Source of the DNA: Treponema sp. UBA4692
GTDB taxonomy: Bacteria; Spirochaetota; Spirochaetia; Treponematales; Treponemataceae
Assembly (NCBI GenBank): GCA_002404895.1
Contig: DHKO01000008.1
Coordinates: forward strand, 1 to 64,000
Reading direction: 5' to 3'
Length of the DNA stretch: 64,000 nt
The stretch's first letter is position 1; the number at the start of each line of letters is the position of its first letter. Positions 48,964 through 57,595 of the stretch are shown here, in pieces. The position numbers and the translations under genes were made by a program. The notes below the pieces were generated by a model that saw only the letters and a list, made by a program, of their open reading frames with translations, searched no databases and was not told the origin of the DNA.

Positions 48964-50670
48964 ATGCACGAAGATTATGATTCATTTGAGCGGATGGCGA
49001 CTGGAATTTCTGAAAGCGAGCGCCAAAATATTCTTGACCAGCTGAAAAATTCGTCTCAGAAGCACGAAGACGAGGAAATGTATCCGATTGAGGAAGACGA
49101 AAACATTGAATTCAGGCCTTTTCCAGAGCAAATCAAGCGCGAATCGCTTTTAATCAGGCTTTTTATCTGGCTAAAATCGCTGATTTCAAACACAACGCAG
49201 GAGACAATTTTCAACGACTATAAAATTTCGCTGATTTCAAAAAACATCGAGCGGAATTATCCCGGGCTGATTGACACAAAACGCGGGCTGATTCTCGCGA
49301 CTTTCTACAATAAACTTTCCGAGCTGAAATCGGCGGCGCAGTTTCTAAAGCCTTACATTTCTGAAATAGATGACGACGAAGGCTCTTTTTACGTTCTTTT
49401 AGGCTCAATCGTGATGCCGGAAATAAATTCGGCGATGAATTCTGAAACCGACCCGTATTCAAATCCCGTAACAGGCTCGGCGCGCCCGGAGCTTAGAATC
49501 GAGCTTCTAAGAAAAATGGACGCGGTTTTTGACAGCGTTTCTTCGGAGCAAAAATCAAAAATGTATGAGGCGGCAAAGGCTACGGAATGGCTCAGGCAGT
49601 TCATAAAATTGCCTTTCACGCGTTTTCTCGCGTCTTTTTCGGAAGTGACGGACGACATTTATTCATGCCCTTACGCGAATCTCGCAGGCGAGATTTCAGT
49701 TTTCGCGCGTTCTCTCTGCAACGGATTTTTGATAACGGACGAGCTTTTGCAGTCGCTTTTTTTGTTTTCAAAGCGGAACAAAAATTTGAAAGATGCGGAC
49801 GACAACAGCGAGGCAGAGCAGTTTCTTGACAAGGCACACGCTTCTGCCGCGCTGATTCATATGTTTATGAGCTCAGTTCCGTTGAAATCTCTCGGCTGCA
49901 TAATCTCGAACGACATTTACTGGCGGGCAGAGCCTTTTTCAGGCGGAGAAGACTGGTTCGTAAAATACAAGAACGCATGGAAACGCATTTTCGAGCGAAA
50001 ATGGAGCAACTGGATAAAGGACTGCAAGATTGAGTCTCTTAAAACAAATTTGAGGTCGAATTTCTCAATCGATGAGTTTCCCCTTTTCCCAGCGCGGCCG
50101 TGGGCGGACATCTGGGGAGGAATGTACTTCAAGTACGAGCTTACAGCAGGATTTTTGTTCTGGTTCATCGTTAAAAAGTTCCCGGACTACGAGCTTGCCC
50201 TAAAAGCGGTTCTGGTCGAGGGCGATTTTGTGAACAAGGAGAACCAGATTGCGTTCACAGATGCTTTCAACAATATAATCCAGCTTTCAATCTCGTTTCA
50301 GGGGCTTGAAAGGCGATGCTCGGCAAACGGAGAAATAGGAATGATGCTCAAAAAAATCGCGGACGAGCATCACCGCACGCTGAAAGCGCAGACAAAAGTC
50401 GAGCAGCTGATTAGAAGTGTCGAGTCGGACTTTGAGACGATCCTGCACAGGTTCGGAGACGCAAGCCGAGCGCTCTCGCAGGTTCTGAGCGGAATTTTGG
50501 GAATTGTGAAAGACTCGCGGTTTGACTCGCTTTCAAATCTGAACACTCTGCAAAGCAAGGACAACGCCGCGTTTGTTGAAGACTTGAAAAAAGCGAGAAT
50601 CGCGCTTGAATCGTCGCTGAACCTCATAAAAGAGCTTGAGACTCTCGACAACAAAAAAACGAAATTCTAG
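48964..50670 (+). CDS. Conserved spirochaetal protein, DUF5312-like
   Basis: A 568-residue cytoplasmic protein. From memory it resembles the spirochaete-restricted family DUF5312, but this is not tested. It is largely alpha-helical, begins with an acidic segment (MHEDYDSFERMATGISESER, DEEMYPIEEDENIEF), and has one short hydrophobic stretch (LLIRLFIWLKSLIS, residues 62-75) that may contact membrane. There are no catalytic motifs. The C-terminus (470-568) looks like a coiled coil (ILHRFGDASRALSQVLSGI). Nine bases separate it from pgeF, so the two form an operon. Confidence 0.6.
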   Translation: MHEDYDSFERMATGISESERQNILDQLKNSSQKHEDEEMYPIEEDENIEFRPFPEQIKRESLLIRLFIWLKSLISNTTQETIFNDYKISLISKNIERNYPGLIDTKRGLILATFYNKLSELKSAAQFLKPYISEIDDDEGSFYVLLGSIVMPEINSAMNSETDPYSNPVTGSARPELRIELLRKMDAVFDSVSSEQKSKMYEAAKATEWLRQFIKLPFTRFLASFSEVTDDIYSCPYANLAGEISVFARSLCNGFLITDELLQSLFLFSKRNKNLKDADDNSEAEQFLDKAHASAALIHMFMSSVPLKSLGCIISNDIYWRAEPFSGGEDWFVKYKNAWKRIFERKWSNWIKDCKIESLKTNLRSNFSIDEFPLFPARPWADIWGGMYFKYELTAGFLFWFIVKKFPDYELALKAVLVEGDFVNKENQIAFTDAFNNIIQLSISFQGLERRCSANGEIGMMLKKIADEHHRTLKAQTKVEQLIRSVESDFETILHRFGDASRALSQVLSGILGIVKDSRFDSLSNLNTLQSKDNAAFVEDLKKARIALESSLNLIKELETLDNKKTKF

Positions 50671-50678
50671 GAATTTTT

Positions 50679-51650
50679 ATGATAAATGAAATTTCACTTG
50701 CAGAAATTCTGGAATCGAAAAGTCTGGAAAAAAATAACCGAAATTTTGAGGAAAGCAAATCAGAAAATCAAAAATACAGTTTTTCCGATTTTAAGGATTC
50801 TAAATCCGGACAAACTGAAAATCATATTCAGGAAAAATTTATTCTGCTTCCTTTTTATTTTGACGGGAAGCCTTTATCCGGCGAAAAATCTCCGCGCTGG
50901 GGAATGACGCTTCTTTCGGCAGGAACAATGAGATTCCGCTGGAGCGAAAAAAACGAAAACCGCGATAAAATTTTCGAAGAAATCTTGGAAAGCCAAAATT
51001 CACAAGGCAAAAAAATCGTTCCGATTGAGCTGATTCACTCAAAAATTGTCGTCGAGGCGAAAAATTATGGCGACACACAAAATCTTCAGGCTGACGGAAT
51101 CGTAACAAACAACAGAAACCTGATTCCGACCGTAACGGTTGCAGACTGCGTTCCGATTTTTCTTTACGACGCAAAAAACGGCGCATTCGGAGCTTTTCAT
51201 TCGGGCTGGAAAGGAACAGGAATCGCAGGAAACGGAGTTAAAAAAATGGCTGAGCTTTACGGCTCAAAGCCTGAAAACATTTGCGCCGCAATCGGGCCGC
51301 ATATTCAAGGCTGCTGCTACAGCATTGACGAAGAACGCGCAAAATATTTTATTGAAAATTTCGGAAAAGACTGCGTGTCTGAAAACACAAGCGAAAATCA
51401 CGACAAAAAATTTTCTTACGCGCTTTCGCTCACTAAGGCGAATCTCTTTGTCCTTAAAAAAGCTGGAATTAAAGAAGAAAATATCGTTGCCGCAAAAGAC
51501 TGCACCTGCTGCACAAAATTCGCAGACGGAAAAAACGTTTTCGGCTCTTTTAGACGGCAGGCCGCATCTTTGCCGACTAAAATTCTGAAAAATCTTAGTA
51601 AAGAAGAAATTAGCCGCAAGATGACAGTTCAAGCGGCTTTTATTATCTAA
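50679..51650 (+). CDS. pgeF: Laccase-domain peptidoglycan editing factor (PgeF/YfiH family)
   Basis: A 323-residue member of the YfiH family. The core has ELIHSKIVV, DGIVTNNRNL, TVADCVPIFLYDAKN, AFHSGWKGTG, AIGPHIQGCCYSI and CTCC, then GSFRRQAA. The His/Cys metal set of the family is present. PgeF removes a wrong amino acid from peptidoglycan precursors or acts as a purine nucleoside phosphorylase; which applies here is not known. The first 75 residues are a poorly conserved Lys/Asn/Ser-rich extension, longer than usual, so a later start is possible. Confidence 0.88.
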   Translation: MINEISLAEILESKSLEKNNRNFEESKSENQKYSFSDFKDSKSGQTENHIQEKFILLPFYFDGKPLSGEKSPRWGMTLLSAGTMRFRWSEKNENRDKIFEEILESQNSQGKKIVPIELIHSKIVVEAKNYGDTQNLQADGIVTNNRNLIPTVTVADCVPIFLYDAKNGAFGAFHSGWKGTGIAGNGVKKMAELYGSKPENICAAIGPHIQGCCYSIDEERAKYFIENFGKDCVSENTSENHDKKFSYALSLTKANLFVLKKAGIKEENIVAAKDCTCCTKFADGKNVFGSFRRQAASLPTKILKNLSKEEISRKMTVQAAFII

Positions 51651-51693
51651 GCCGCAAATCAAAATATCAGCGGCTTAAATTTTTATTTGTTTT

Positions 51694-52848
51694 TCAGCTT
51701 GCAATCAGCTTGAACTCGTTGTATGCAAGAATGAACGGACCGACGCCCTTCGCATCATCTTTTACAATCGGCTCGTCAAGATAATACTCAAAGCTGCCAT
51801 CACGGCGAAGGTTATTTTCAGGGCCGAGTCCCGCGACAAGGCAGATTCCGCCAAGCCCAAGCTTTCCGCCGTCAGTATTCAAATACTTATTGCAGATTCC
51901 TTTGAACGCTTTTACGCCCGCACCTTGCATTTCAGGAGCATCAAGAATCTGGGTTCTGAATCCTTTCAGAAGCGAGTAAGCAAAAATCGCAGTTCCAGAA
52001 GTCTCAAGATAGTTTTTCTTGCCGTTCTTGTCAGTCTCGTTCGGCTTGTCAGGAACCTGAAACCACATTCCGCTTTCGTCTTGATATTTGAGCATTGTGT
52101 TCTGCAAATCGACGAACATATTTTTAAGATGATTCCAGTTTTCGCTTCCGCGGTCTGGAGCGCAGTTCAAAGTATCGAGCATTGCCATTGAGAACCAGCC
52201 AAGCGAGCGAAGCCAGAAGCCGCGGCTAAGTCCAGTCTCCTTGTCTGCCCAGAAAGCAGTTTTTGAGCTGTCGTAGGCGTGATAGTAAAGCCCTGTTTTT
52301 GAATCTTTCATCAGCTTTTCAACATTGAAGAACTGATTGTAAATGTCGTCCTTGTTTTTTCCGCCGTTGAAAGTCGCATCGTACTGCATATAAAAAGGCA
52401 AGCCCATGTAAAGTCCGTCAAGCCAAACCTGATTCGGATAAATCGCCTTATGCCAAAAGTTTCCTTCCTTTGTGCGCGGCTGCTCTTTTATCTGCTCATA
52501 GAATTTTTCAAGCGCGTTTCTATATTTTTGCTTTTTTGTGTATTCATAAAGCGGGAAAAAGTTTTTCGCTCCGTTGATTTCGTCCATATTCCAAGTTTCT
52601 TTTGAATATCCGTCAACTGAGCCGTCATCATGAACGCGGAAATCTTCATAATAATCAGCGAATTTAAGAAATTTTTCATTTTGGCTTGTCGCATACATCT
52701 CAAGAAGAGCCATAATCATCATTCCGTCAATGTAGTCCCAGCCAGATTTTACGCCAGCCCTCGCCTTTTCAATATTCCAAACAGGAATTTCCGCAGTTGA
52801 TTTTGTCATCAAATCGTCAATATATTGGTCGATTATTTTCGTGTCCAC
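51694..52848 (-). CDS. GH105 unsaturated rhamnogalacturonyl hydrolase
   Basis: A 384-residue alpha/alpha-barrel glycoside hydrolase that removes unsaturated galacturonyl residues from pectin (rhamnogalacturonan) fragments left by lyases. Family signatures: SGWDYIDGMMIMALLEMY, YPNQVWLDGLYMGLPFYMQY (catalytic Asp), GLSRGFWLRSLGWFSMAMLD and SGTAIFAYSLLKG. No signal peptide, so it is cytoplasmic. The start GTG at 52848 fits GAGG seven bases upstream better than the GTG at 52854. No other pectin gene lies nearby. Confidence 0.9.
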   Translation of the reverse strand: MDTKIIDQYIDDLMTKSTAEIPVWNIEKARAGVKSGWDYIDGMMIMALLEMYATSQNEKFLKFADYYEDFRVHDDGSVDGYSKETWNMDEINGAKNFFPLYEYTKKQKYRNALEKFYEQIKEQPRTKEGNFWHKAIYPNQVWLDGLYMGLPFYMQYDATFNGGKNKDDIYNQFFNVEKLMKDSKTGLYYHAYDSSKTAFWADKETGLSRGFWLRSLGWFSMAMLDTLNCAPDRGSENWNHLKNMFVDLQNTMLKYQDESGMWFQVPDKPNETDKNGKKNYLETSGTAIFAYSLLKGFRTQILDAPEMQGAGVKAFKGICNKYLNTDGGKLGLGGICLVAGLGPENNLRRDGSFEYYLDEPIVKDDAKGVGPFILAYNEFKLIAS

Positions 52849-52899
52849 AAACACACCTCAAAAAAATTTTCTTACTAGAAAACTTAAAAGTTTCTCAAT

Positions 52900-52928
52900 A
52901 TAATAAATGAAATTTTTTTTTTAGTGAA
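52900..52928 (-). promoter_or_regulatory. Promoter of the GH105 gene
   Basis: Minus strand: TTCACT (52928-52923), 17 bp, TATTAT (52905-52900). It lies in the divergent gap with argS. Confidence 0.65.
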
Positions 52929-52949
52929 TATATATTGAGGTAAAATAAA

Positions 52950-54776
52950 ATGGCAGATGTAAAAGCAGAATTCAAAAGACTTCTTGCAGACGCAGTGAAT
53001 GAGATTATCGAAGAAAAAAAGATTGACGCGCCGAAAACTGAGGCGGAAAAAATTGTTGTGCAGGACTCGCCGAACCCGGAAATGGGCGACATCGGCTCTC
53101 CAATGTTTATGTTCGCAAAATCGCTTCATCTTGCGCCGCAGGCAATCGCGCAGGAAGTCGCCTCAAAAGCGGCTGGAAAATCTTCAATCGGAGAAGTCCT
53201 CGCAGTCGGTCCGTATGTTAATCTTAAAATGGACAAAACTGGCGAAACTGCAAAAATCTTAAAAAATATTGAAGTTCAGGGCGAAAATTACGGAACGCTG
53301 AATGCGGACGGAAAAGCTCCGCTAGACGGCCACAAAATCATGATTGAATTTTCCGCGCCGAACACGAACAAGCCGCTTCATCTCGGACATTTGAGAAACG
53401 ACGCGCTCGGAGAATCGGTCTCGAGAATCTTGAAAAAAGCTGGAGCGGAAGTCTTCAAGGTTGACTTGATTAACAACCGCGGAATTCACATCTGCAAATC
53501 GATGCTCGCTTACAAACTTTTCCACGAGGCAAACGGCGACACTCCAGAAAAACTCGGAATGAAAGGCGACCATTTCGTTGGACAATGCTACGTTGAATTT
53601 GACAAATATCTCAAAGGCGACGAGAAAAACGGCGTTCCAGCCCACCCGGAGGCAATGCAGCAGGCCGAGGAAATGCTGATAAAATGGGAGCAGGGCGACG
53701 AGGAAACTCACAAGCTCTGGAAAATGATGAACGACTGGACGATTGACGGCTTAAAGGAAACTTACGCGCGCACAGGAGTCGGATTCGACAAATATTATTA
53801 CGAAAGCGAAACTTATCTAAAAGGAAAGGACGAAATCCAGAAAGGGCTGGAAAAAGGCGTTTTTTTCAAGGCAGATGACGGCTCTGTGCGTGTTGACGTT
53901 ACAGAAGCGGTAGGAAAAGGAAAAGACGGCGAAGACCACGAGAAAGTTCTTCTAAGAAAAGACGGAACTTCGGTTTATATCACCCAGGACATCGGAACTG
54001 CGATTTACCGTCACAATGACTGGCCTTTCAACGAGCTGATTTACGTTGTCGCTTCCGAGCAGATTTTCCATTTCAAAGTTCTGTTCTACATCTTGAAAAA
54101 GCTCGGATTTGACTGGGCTAAAAAACTTTATCATCTCAGCTACGGTCTCGTGAATCTTCCGAACGGAAGAATGAAAAGCCGAGAGGGAACTGTCGTTGAC
54201 GCGGACGATTTGATTGACTCTCTTCACGCCGACGCATTAAAGGCGATTCAGGAGCGCGGACGCGAGGAAGACGTAGGAAACGCGGACGATGTGGCGGAAA
54301 AAGTCGCGCTTTCAGCCCTTCACTATTATCTTCTGCAAGTTTCTCCTGTAAAGGATATGATTTTTAATCCTGCGGAAAGCCTTAGCTTCAACGGAAACAC
54401 AGGTCCTTATCTTCAGTACATGGGAGCAAGAATCTCGTCAATTTTGAGAAAAGCGGAAGAAGAAGGAGCAAAACCTTCAGCTCCGGAAGAAGCGGCAAAA
54501 CTTTTGAAAGCCGCAGAAGAATGGGAACTTGTGAAATATCTCGGAGAATATCCTGCGACGGTTCAAAAATCGGCAGAAAACAAAGATCCGTCAGTAATGA
54601 CTGGCTACATTTACGAGACCGCAAAGCTTTTCTCAAAGTTCTACCAGAACTGCCCGATTATGAGCGCGGATTCTGCCGAGCTTAAATCAGCGCGGCTTAC
54701 GCTTGCAAAGGCGACTCTTAGAATCCTAAAAGAAGCGATGGGACTTGTCTTGGTTCCATTCCTCGACAGAATGTAA
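52950..54776 (+). CDS. argS: Arginyl-tRNA synthetase
   Basis: A 608-residue class I synthetase. The N-terminal additional domain is followed by HIGH-type HLGH (residues 144-147) in NTNKPLHLGHLRND, a catalytic Rossmann fold, the KMSKS-like RMKSREG, and a C-terminal anticodon-binding domain with LQYMGARISSILRKA. Length is normal. GAGG nine bases upstream supports the ATG at 52950. It charges tRNA-Arg. Confidence 0.97.
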   Translation: MADVKAEFKRLLADAVNEIIEEKKIDAPKTEAEKIVVQDSPNPEMGDIGSPMFMFAKSLHLAPQAIAQEVASKAAGKSSIGEVLAVGPYVNLKMDKTGETAKILKNIEVQGENYGTLNADGKAPLDGHKIMIEFSAPNTNKPLHLGHLRNDALGESVSRILKKAGAEVFKVDLINNRGIHICKSMLAYKLFHEANGDTPEKLGMKGDHFVGQCYVEFDKYLKGDEKNGVPAHPEAMQQAEEMLIKWEQGDEETHKLWKMMNDWTIDGLKETYARTGVGFDKYYYESETYLKGKDEIQKGLEKGVFFKADDGSVRVDVTEAVGKGKDGEDHEKVLLRKDGTSVYITQDIGTAIYRHNDWPFNELIYVVASEQIFHFKVLFYILKKLGFDWAKKLYHLSYGLVNLPNGRMKSREGTVVDADDLIDSLHADALKAIQERGREEDVGNADDVAEKVALSALHYYLLQVSPVKDMIFNPAESLSFNGNTGPYLQYMGARISSILRKAEEEGAKPSAPEEAAKLLKAAEEWELVKYLGEYPATVQKSAENKDPSVMTGYIYETAKLFSKFYQNCPIMSADSAELKSARLTLAKATLRILKEAMGLVLVPFLDRM

Positions 54777-54795
54777 AAATAAAAATTCCGCAGTA

Positions 54796-54834
54796 TTTTC
54801 CGCTGCAGAAAGCGTTTTTCCATGCGGCGGAAAA
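54796..54834 (+). other. Hairpin after argS
   Basis: TTTTCCGC-T-GCA (54796-54807) pairs with TGC-G-GCGGAAAA (54823-54834). No T-run follows; it may be a processing or weak termination hairpin between argS and the next gene. Confidence 0.5.
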
Positions 54835-54893
54835 ATCACGATTGCATGCGGATTTTCACCCCAGCATTTCTGCATGCAAAATCGGCGTGTTTT

Positions 54894-55952
54894 ATGGCGA
54901 CATACAAAAGAAAATTCAAGGCGCGAAAAGTCCAAATCTTACAGGCAATTCTGATTTTATTTCTCGTGTTTTTTATAGTCTTGCAGTTTGCGAATGTAAA
55001 AGCGATGCAGGAATGTGCGAAAGTTATAAATTACGCCGGAATAATCAGGGGCGGAAGCCAGCAGCTTGTAAAACTCGAGCTTGCCGACTACAAAAACGAC
55101 CCTCTAATCACAAAAATCGACACAATATTTGAAAGCCTTGAAAACGGCGGCGGCGCATACAATCTGATGAAAGTAAAAGACCGGATTTTTCAGATAAATG
55201 TCCGAAACACGATTGAATACTGGAAAATCATTAAAAAGCAGATAAAAATTTTCCGCGGCACAGGAAAAGAAAGCACGATTCTGCTTCAAATGAGTGAAAC
55301 TTTCTTTTCAATGACAGACAACATCGTTTTTGCGGCTCAGGGCGTTTTCGAAAAACTTTCCACGAAGCAAAATATCCTCGAGCTTATCCTTATTTTAATA
55401 ATCGCGGCGAATCTCCTGATTCTTGGAAAACAGGCTCTCGACGGAATAGAATTCAGCAAGATGGCTTTCACAGACAAGCACACAAAACTCCCGAACAAAA
55501 GCCGCTGCGAAGAATTCATTAACGACACGGCTCCGCTAGACAAAAACACAGGATTTATCATGCTTGACCTGAATTATCTAAAAAAGGTGAACGACACGCT
55601 CGGACACGCGGCAGGCGACGCGATGATTCTAAATTTTGCAACAACGGTAAGAAAATCCGTTCCGCCGCAGCACTTCGTCGGAAGATACGGCGGAGACGAG
55701 TTTATCTGCATTCTTAAAAATGTGCAGGCAAACGACATTCCAGACATAATTGGAAACCTCAATGCGGAAATGGAGCGGTTCAACAGCTTCTCAAACCAAA
55801 TCGACATAAGTTTTTCTTACGGCTACGATTTTTCCAGAAACTACGAGGAATGTACAATGCGCACGCTTCTTGAGCAGGCCGACAGAAATATGTATGAAGT
55901 CAAAAAGAAAATGCACGCGATAAGAGACTCCTACAACCGGCTAGCGGATTGA
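54894..55952 (+). CDS. Membrane-bound diguanylate cyclase with a PilJ-like sensor
   Basis: A 352-residue inner-membrane protein. TM1 (14-33) and TM2 (161-178) flank a periplasmic helical domain whose start INYAGIIRGGSQQLVKLEL resembles the PilJ/NIT-type sensor of methyl-accepting proteins. The cytoplasmic GGDEF domain has TDKHTKLPN, DLNYLKKVNDTLGHAAGD and an intact GGDEF (266-270); no RxxD inhibitory site is visible. It should make c-di-GMP in response to a periplasmic ligand. An open frame to 54822 exists, but the ATG at 54894 gives the normal membrane start. No Shine-Dalgarno is clear. Confidence 0.87.
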   Translation: MATYKRKFKARKVQILQAILILFLVFFIVLQFANVKAMQECAKVINYAGIIRGGSQQLVKLELADYKNDPLITKIDTIFESLENGGGAYNLMKVKDRIFQINVRNTIEYWKIIKKQIKIFRGTGKESTILLQMSETFFSMTDNIVFAAQGVFEKLSTKQNILELILILIIAANLLILGKQALDGIEFSKMAFTDKHTKLPNKSRCEEFINDTAPLDKNTGFIMLDLNYLKKVNDTLGHAAGDAMILNFATTVRKSVPPQHFVGRYGGDEFICILKNVQANDIPDIIGNLNAEMERFNSFSNQIDISFSYGYDFSRNYEECTMRTLLEQADRNMYEVKKKMHAIRDSYNRLAD

Positions 55953-56052
55953 GATTAAAAAACAAAAAAGCCAGAACAGAAGCGAAAACTTCCACTTGTC
56001 AGACCTTGAACTAACTTGAATCAAAAAATTCAAAAAAATTGCTCAAAAATTA

Positions 56053-56457
56053 TCAGTTTGAAGAGACTTTTGAATAAACAATTTTTTTGCCGGCTGCTTT
56101 TATCTCTGTAACGAGCTTTCCGTTATCAAAAGAAACAACCAGAACTTCCTTGTAATTTTCCAAATCGGTTCCGTCAGTGTAAAGCCATTCGCCGTCAGAA
56201 TTTTCAAATTCCTCAAAAAACAAGACAACGACATTTTTCTTTCTAAGAGTTTTTCCGCGAAATCCTTTCACAAGCCTTGAATTCTTGAATTCAAGACAAA
56301 AATCTCCGTAATCGTCAAATTCAAGGATTCTCTCTTCATCTTCCCATTTTCCATAAATTGAAGAAAAATTTCCGCAAGAAATCAAGAAAACAGGAAGAAT
56401 CAGAAAAAATAAAAAGCGGCAAAATTTTCGGCAGCCGCAAAGCCGAATTTTATTCAT
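56053..56457 (-). CDS. Small lipoprotein, second gene of the poly-G operon
   Basis: 134 residues. The signal is Cys-rich at the start and ends in LISC (C28). The mature part (SIYGKWEDEERILEFDDYGDFCLEF, ...DGEWLYTDGTDLENYKEVLVVSFDNGKLV) is beta-type and reads like a small lipocalin-like or META-type fold, with no name I can give. It overlaps the upstream PEGA gene by eight bases, so both depend on the poly-G promoter. Confidence 0.65.
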   Translation of the reverse strand: MNKIRLCGCRKFCRFLFFLILPVFLISCGNFSSIYGKWEDEERILEFDDYGDFCLEFKNSRLVKGFRGKTLRKKNVVVLFFEEFENSDGEWLYTDGTDLENYKEVLVVSFDNGKLVTEIKAAGKKIVYSKVSSN

Positions 56458-56833
56458 TCACGCTGCCTTGAACGCTGTTTGCGGAAGGCACGAGCATATA
56501 AGACTGATTTTTCTTCGGCCCATAAACCCAAAACAGAGACGGCCACCAAAGAAGAAGTCCGCTAACGAGATTCACGCCTTTCAATTCCTTGTTCAAGTCC
56601 GTGTACAAATCTTTGTAGCCTTCCTTTTTTATCAAAATGTCAGGATTGTTCCAGATTGCGTTGCTGATTTTTTTCTGCACAGGAGTTGTTCCGATTTTTT
56701 CTCCGTCAACATAAACTTCCGCGCCGTCAACATCTGTCGAAAAATTAACCCTTGTCTGAGTAACGCAAGACGCGCAGAAAATCATCAACAGGATTCCAGC
56801 AATAAAGCCTGCTTCAATTTTTTTTAGCTTCAT
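56450..56833 (-). CDS. PEGA-domain lipoprotein behind a poly-G promoter
   Basis: 127 residues with a lipoprotein signal ending in CASC (C23). The domain VNFSTDVDGAEVYVDGEKIGTTPVQKKI is a PEGA-type surface beta domain. A hydrophobic patch near the C-terminus (VNLVSGLLLWWPSLFWVYGP) could be a second membrane contact. GGAGG lies before the ATG. Its promoter carries nine G in the -35/-10 spacer. Confidence 0.8.
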   Translation of the reverse strand: MKLKKIEAGFIAGILLMIFCASCVTQTRVNFSTDVDGAEVYVDGEKIGTTPVQKKISNAIWNNPDILIKKEGYKDLYTDLNKELKGVNLVSGLLLWWPSLFWVYGPKKNQSYMLVPSANSVQGSVNE

Positions 56834-56864
56834 TTTTTCCTCCTTTTTAAGCTAAAGCTAAAAA

Positions 56865-56891
56865 ATGCTACCCCCCCCCGAAAAAAGTCAA
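56865..56891 (-). promoter_or_regulatory. Poly-G spacer promoter (candidate phase-variable) of the lipoprotein pair
   Basis: Minus strand: TTGACT (56891-56886), TTTTTC then nine G (56879-56871), and TAGCAT (56870-56865). The spacer is 15 bp, the same as at 24862. The leader is about 25 nt and contains GGAGG. Confidence 0.75.
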
Positions 56892-56998
56892 GTAGTCAAG
56901 AGAAAAAACGATAATTTTTTACTGCGGATTCCTAATTATCCGCAGTTGCTACGGAATAAAGTTCGTGCTAAATTTATGGAAAAATTTTGGAGACAAAA

Positions 56999-57559
56999 AT
57001 GAAATATCTTGTGATTTCTGACATTCACGGAAGTGCGCTAAGTCTTGAAACCGCGCTAAAAAATTTTGAAAAGGAATGTGATTTAATCATTCTTTGCGGC
57101 GACTATCTGAACCACGGGCCTAGAAATCCGCTTCCAGACGGCTGGGACACAAAAAAAACAGCCGCGCTTTTAAACGAGCAAAAACAAAAAATCATATGCG
57201 TGCGCGGAAACTGCGACTCAGAAGTTGACCAGATGATGCTCAGTTTTCCATGCCTAAACGCTTACACTTCAATTTTCACAGACAACGGGCGGCGCATTTT
57301 CGTCCATCACGGGCATTTGTACACGCACGACGAGCTTTCAAAGCTTCTTCCTCCAAAAACTCTCGTGGTTTCCGGACACACGCACGTCACTTTAATGGAA
57401 GAAGACGGCGGACTTTTCTATTTCAATCCAGGCTCAATCTCGCTTCCAAAATGCGATGACGGAAAAACCTGCGGAATCGTTGAAACTAAAGCAGACGGAA
57501 AAATCTCCGTGCAGCTTTATTCAATCGACGGGAAAAAAATCCGGGAAGAATCATTCTAA
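56999..57559 (+). CDS. yfcE: YfcE-type phosphodiesterase (calcineurin-like)
   Basis: A 186-residue metallophosphoesterase. Metal-binding motifs in order: DIHGS, GDYLNHGPR, GNCDSEVD, HHGHLY and GHTHV, the YfcE/MJ0936 set. It hydrolyses phosphodiesters in vitro; the physiological substrate is unknown. GGAG fixes the ATG at 56999; a TTG four codons upstream is less likely. A terminator hairpin overlaps its stop codon. Confidence 0.92.
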   Translation: MKYLVISDIHGSALSLETALKNFEKECDLIILCGDYLNHGPRNPLPDGWDTKKTAALLNEQKQKIICVRGNCDSEVDQMMLSFPCLNAYTSIFTDNGRRIFVHHGHLYTHDELSKLLPPKTLVVSGHTHVTLMEEDGGLFYFNPGSISLPKCDDGKTCGIVETKADGKISVQLYSIDGKKIREESF

Positions 57560-57580
57560 AACTTCTCCCGGACTTCATTT
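57540..57580 (+). terminator. Terminator of yfcE overlapping its stop codon
   Basis: TCCGGGAAG (57540-57548) pairs with CTTCTCCCGGA (57562-57572, one bulged T), followed by a T-rich stretch. The loop holds the stop codon. Confidence 0.6.
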
Positions 57581-57595
57581 TTCTTAATAAAAAAA

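Noticed and set aside
54777..54893. Hairpin after argS as an intrinsic terminator
   Set aside because: Strong stem but no T-run on either side; kept only as a hairpin.
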